Shown: piece after piece, positions 5,203 to 7,433 of the stretch
Layout: each line of letters starts with the position of its first letter
How positions within the stretch are numbered: the stretch's first letter is position 1
Origin: an uncultured bacterium
GTDB lineage: Bacteria > Planctomycetota > Phycisphaerae > Phycisphaerales > SM1A02
Length of the DNA: 7,433 nt
Direction: 5' to 3'
NCBI GenBank assembly: GCA_903861235.1
Contig: CAIOTP010000075.1
Span: 1 to 7,433, forward strand
Notes under the pieces: generated by a model
Seen by the model: the letters and a program-made list of their open reading frames with translations, nothing else
Database searches by the model: none
Told to the model about the DNA's origin: nothing
Translations under genes and position numbers: made by a program

Positions 5203-6480
5203 ATGGGCGCGACCCGGATCGTCTTCGAGGATGGCGGTGGTTCGCTCGGCTCCCTGACGGACCTTCGCGTGGCCGCCGAGGTGCGAAGCGGCGCCTTCAC
5301 GGGGCTGGAACGCCTGCAGGCCGAGGTGTTGTTCGTGCCTGGCGATCGCGAGGCGGCCCTGCGGACGCGCACCTCCCTGAAGGTGAACGTCCTTCCCAAG
5401 GGTTCCAGGTTCCTGCTGTTGAACGGACGACTGCTCGAGGCTCCTGTCGAGGCGGGCAAGCTCGCCGTGGGGGAGGCGTTGACCGACCCTGTGGATGGCT
5501 GCGTGCTCGCGGCGTGCGTGGATCGTGACGGGGCGGACGCCTGGCTGGCGGGTCGCGGTCCTGCACTTCGCCAGTCGCCGGCCGTGTCGCCGTCCGTGAT
5601 GCGTCGACCGTGGGACCTGCTGGCCAACGAGGCCTTCGAGCGAAGGCTGGTGCAGGACGCCGAGGCGCTGCGGGCCCGCTGGAAGTGGGAGGGCGAGCTG
5701 GCCAAGCCCTCGCAGGTGGCCGCCTGGCGGAACGAGAAGGGCAAGTCCTGGACCATGCGGTGGACCGGCAAGCGCACCCGCCCGATCGCCTTCGAGGGCG
5801 ACGCGGTGTTCGTGCATGCCACGGCCCGCGTGGACGCCTTCGCGGTTCTGGACAGTCGCGGTGGTCCGGTGGTGATCGATCGCGACGCGGTGATCGGGGC
5901 GCATGCGGTGCTGCAGGGTCCCGTCTACGTGGGCCCGGGCACGCAGGTGGCGCCCCACGCGCTGCTGAAGCCACGCACCGTGTTCGGTCCGCGCTGCCGC
6001 GCGGCGGGCGAGGTGGGCGGCACCATCTTCCATGGCGACTCGAACAAGGCTCATGACGGCCATCTGGGCGACGCGCTGGTGGGCCGCTGGGTGAACCTGG
6101 GCGCCGGCACGGTGAACAGCAACCTGCTCAACACCTACGGCGAGGTGAGCATGCGGGTGGACGATCGGAGCCCGATGGAGCGCACGGGCCGTCAGTTCAT
6201 GGGCTGCATCCTGGGCGATCACGTGAAGACCGCCATCGGCACGCGGCTGATGACGGGGACCGCGGTGGGCACCGGGGCCATGATCGCCTGCAGCGTGCCG
6301 CCGCCCTCGTGCACGCCTCGGTTCGCGTGGCTGACGGACGACGGCCAGAAGGTGCATCGGCTGGACCGGTTCCTGGCCACGGCGGAGATCGTCATGAAGC
6401 GGCGCGGGGAGGTCCTGCATCCGGCCGAGCGGGCCGCCATCGAGGCCCTGCACGCGAAGTCGGCTGGATCGGGCTCGTGA
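5203..6480 (+). CDS. GlmU-like sugar nucleotidyltransferase/acetyltransferase (alternative bacterial GlmU type)
   Basis: 425 residues in two parts. The N-terminal part has LTDLRVAAEVRSGAFTGLER (18-37), matching the 'LT.TRP.AELR.G..T..E' signature I recall for the alternative GlmU family (TIGR03991-like), and lacks the 'LAAG.GTRM' loop of ordinary GlmU. NGRLLEAPV (74-82) follows. The C-terminal part is a left-handed beta-helix built from hexapeptide-like turns (about 195-365: VVIDRDAVIGAHAVLQGPVY and similar). It contains GDSNKAHDGHLGDALVGRWV (278-297) and NLGAGTVNSN, in which H284 lines up with the catalytic histidine of GlmU acetyltransferase. Expected role: acetylate glucosamine-1-phosphate and/or make UDP-GlcNAc for peptidoglycan and lipopolysaccharide; the exact sugar is inferred from the family. 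It starts 34 nt after mreD, at ATG 5203, with only a weak ribosome site. Its stop overlaps the polA start (GTGA). A single-function sugar-phosphate transferase is the main alternative. Confidence 0.85.
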   Translation: MGATRIVFEDGGGSLGSLTDLRVAAEVRSGAFTGLERLQAEVLFVPGDREAALRTRTSLKVNVLPKGSRFLLLNGRLLEAPVEAGKLAVGEALTDPVDGCVLAACVDRDGADAWLAGRGPALRQSPAVSPSVMRRPWDLLANEAFERRLVQDAEALRARWKWEGELAKPSQVAAWRNEKGKSWTMRWTGKRTRPIAFEGDAVFVHATARVDAFAVLDSRGGPVVIDRDAVIGAHAVLQGPVYVGPGTQVAPHALLKPRTVFGPRCRAAGEVGGTIFHGDSNKAHDGHLGDALVGRWVNLGAGTVNSNLLNTYGEVSMRVDDRSPMERTGRQFMGCILGDHVKTAIGTRLMTGTAVGTGAMIACSVPPPSCTPRFAWLTDDGQKVHRLDRFLATAEIVMKRRGEVLHPAERAAIEALHAKSAGSGS

Positions 6481-7433
6481 GCGGGGCGGACGAGCTCTGG
6501 ATCATCGACGGGCACGCGCAGTTCTTCCGCGCCTACCACGCGCTGCGGCCCGGCATGCGCAGCCCGATCACGAACGAGCCCACCCACATGGTGTTCGGGT
6601 TCACCGGGCTGCTGCTGAAGCTCCTGCGCGAGCGGAAGCCCGCACGGCTGGTGCTGGTGATCGACGCGGCGGGCGACCGCGGGACCTTCCGCAGCGACCT
6701 GTACCCGGCGTACAAGGCAAACCGTGAGCCGGCGCCGCAGGACTTCGGTCCGCAGGTGGATCGGTGCGTGGAGCTCTGCCGGCTGCTGGGCATTCCGGTG
6801 GTGGCGGTGCCTCGCGTGGAGGCCGACGACGCCATCGCCACGCTGGTGCGGCGCGTGCGGCGGCAGCACCCGCGCCGCCAGATCCGGATCCTAAGCCGCG
6901 ACAAGGATCTGGGCCAGGTGCTCGACGACCACACGCTGCTGGTCGACGGCCAGACCGGCACGGAGATGGACGCGGCCACGCTCTGGGAGGCCAAGGGCAT
7001 CCGCCCCGAGCAGGTGGTCGACATGCTCACGCTCATGGGCGACCCGGTGGACAACGTGCCGGGCGCCAAGGGGATCGGGCCCAAGACGGCGGCGACGCTG
7101 ATCACCAGGTACGGCTCGCTCGCGGGCGTGCTCGAGCATGTGGCCGAACTCACGCCGGCCAAGCGAGCCGCGGTCGAGGCGGCTCGCGAGGGTTTCGATC
7201 TGGGGCGGAAGCTCGTGAGCCTGAAGGAGGATTGTCAGGTGGAGGCCGGGGTGGAGGACCGCGAGCTGGATCTCGCGCAGGCCGACGCCGCCGCGGTGCT
7301 CGAGCTGCTCCATCAGCTCGGCTTCCACCGTCACCGGGACGACCTCGCGGAACTCATGGGGGTGAAGGCCGCCGCGAAGGCGCCCGCGGCGGTCCCGGCG
7401 CCAGCCCGTCCGCCGGCCCCGAAGAGGACCACC
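6477..7433 (+). CDS. polA: DNA polymerase I, 5'-nuclease domain (3' end cut by window)
   Basis: 319 codons are present with no stop before the edge. The visible part is the 5'-3' exonuclease/flap endonuclease domain that removes RNA primers and repair flaps. Metal-binding acids are all in place: IIDGHAQFFRAYHAL (D11), LVIDAAG (D63), VEADDAIA (E115, D117, D118), SRDKDLGQV (D142, D144) and GDPVDNVPG (D189, D192). Then comes the helix-hairpin-helix segment GAKGIGPKTAATLI, and DLYPAYKANR (74-83) is the usual DNA-contact block. From about residue 297 the chain turns into an Ala/Pro/Lys-rich linker, as expected before the proofreading-like and polymerase domains, which lie beyond the window. The GTG start at 6477 overlaps the upstream stop by GTGA; the N-terminus matches the family without further extension and no strong Shine-Dalgarno is seen, so reinitiation is likely. 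A stand-alone 5'-nuclease cannot be excluded without the downstream sequence. Confidence 0.93.
   Translation, partial: MSGADELWIIDGHAQFFRAYHALRPGMRSPITNEPTHMVFGFTGLLLKLLRERKPARLVLVIDAAGDRGTFRSDLYPAYKANREPAPQDFGPQVDRCVELCRLLGIPVVAVPRVEADDAIATLVRRVRRQHPRRQIRILSRDKDLGQVLDDHTLLVDGQTGTEMDAATLWEAKGIRPEQVVDMLTLMGDPVDNVPGAKGIGPKTAATLITRYGSLAGVLEHVAELTPAKRAAVEAAREGFDLGRKLVSLKEDCQVEAGVEDRELDLAQADAAAVLELLHQLGFHRHRDDLAELMGVKAAAKAPAAVPAPARPPAPKRTT

Noticed and set aside
4158..5822. 554-codon open frame on the - strand
   Set aside because: Runs antisense across mreC, mreD and the GlmU-like gene, all of which have clear family motifs on the + strand; composition is biased and without domains.
4984..6453. 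489-codon open frame on the - strand
   Set aside because: Antisense shadow of mreD and the GlmU-like gene; His/Arg/Gly-rich with no family features.
7360..7433. Ala/Pro-rich tail of the polA frame as a separate repeat
   Set aside because: It is an in-frame interdomain linker of DNA polymerase I in GC-rich DNA, not a nucleotide repeat with a defined unit.

Overview
The window is a gene-dense, high-GC bacterial stretch with all genes on the + strand. It is almost certainly a cell-envelope/morphogenesis locus centred on mreBCD. The best organism guess is a member of the Planctomycetota, perhaps a Phycisphaerae-like lineage that keeps MreB. Reasons: the GC-rich composition; a long coiled-coil inner-membrane protein with an 'EIN.GSRDG..PG' C-terminal domain, followed by a roughly 50-residue one-helix protein, a pair I associate from memory with planctomycetes; and a GlmU-like enzyme of the alternative class better known from Bacteroidetes and planctomycetes. 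No rRNA or marker gene confirms this, so it is moderate confidence only.

Layout. (1) 2-1402: the C-terminal end of apolipoprotein N-acyltransferase (Lnt), whose reading frame continues without a stop into a lipobox signal sequence and a HEAT-repeat domain. (2) 1403-1531: a 129-nt gap holding the best promoter candidate of the window (perfect TTGACA, 18-bp spacer, TATCAC) and a hairpin-rich leader. (3) 1532-2440: a TTG-started coiled-coil membrane protein with an MreC-like C-terminal beta domain. (4) 2451-2612: a 53-residue single-helix membrane protein. (5) 2613-2694: an 82-nt gap with two tandem GC hairpins. (6) 2695-3744 mreB, 3760-4620 mreC and 4617-5168 mreD (mreC/mreD overlap by ATGA). 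(7) 5203-6480: a GlmU-like nucleotidyltransferase/acetyltransferase fusion. (8) 6477-7433: the start of polA (5'-nuclease domain), overlapping the previous gene by GTGA and cut by the window edge.

How the genes may work together. Genes 3 to 7 look like one co-oriented transcription unit from the promoter at 1399-1428. MreB is the cytoplasmic filament, and MreC and MreD link it to the periplasmic wall machinery. The GlmU-like enzyme would supply UDP-GlcNAc for peptidoglycan and lipopolysaccharide. The coiled-coil protein and the small one-helix protein immediately before mreB are good candidates for extra, uncharacterised partners of the complex. Lnt and the HEAT lipoprotein belong to lipoprotein maturation and the periplasm. 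The usual partners PBP2 (mrdA) and RodA (mrdB), often found after mreD, are absent from the window. No mobile elements, CRISPR arrays, tRNAs or rRNAs were seen.
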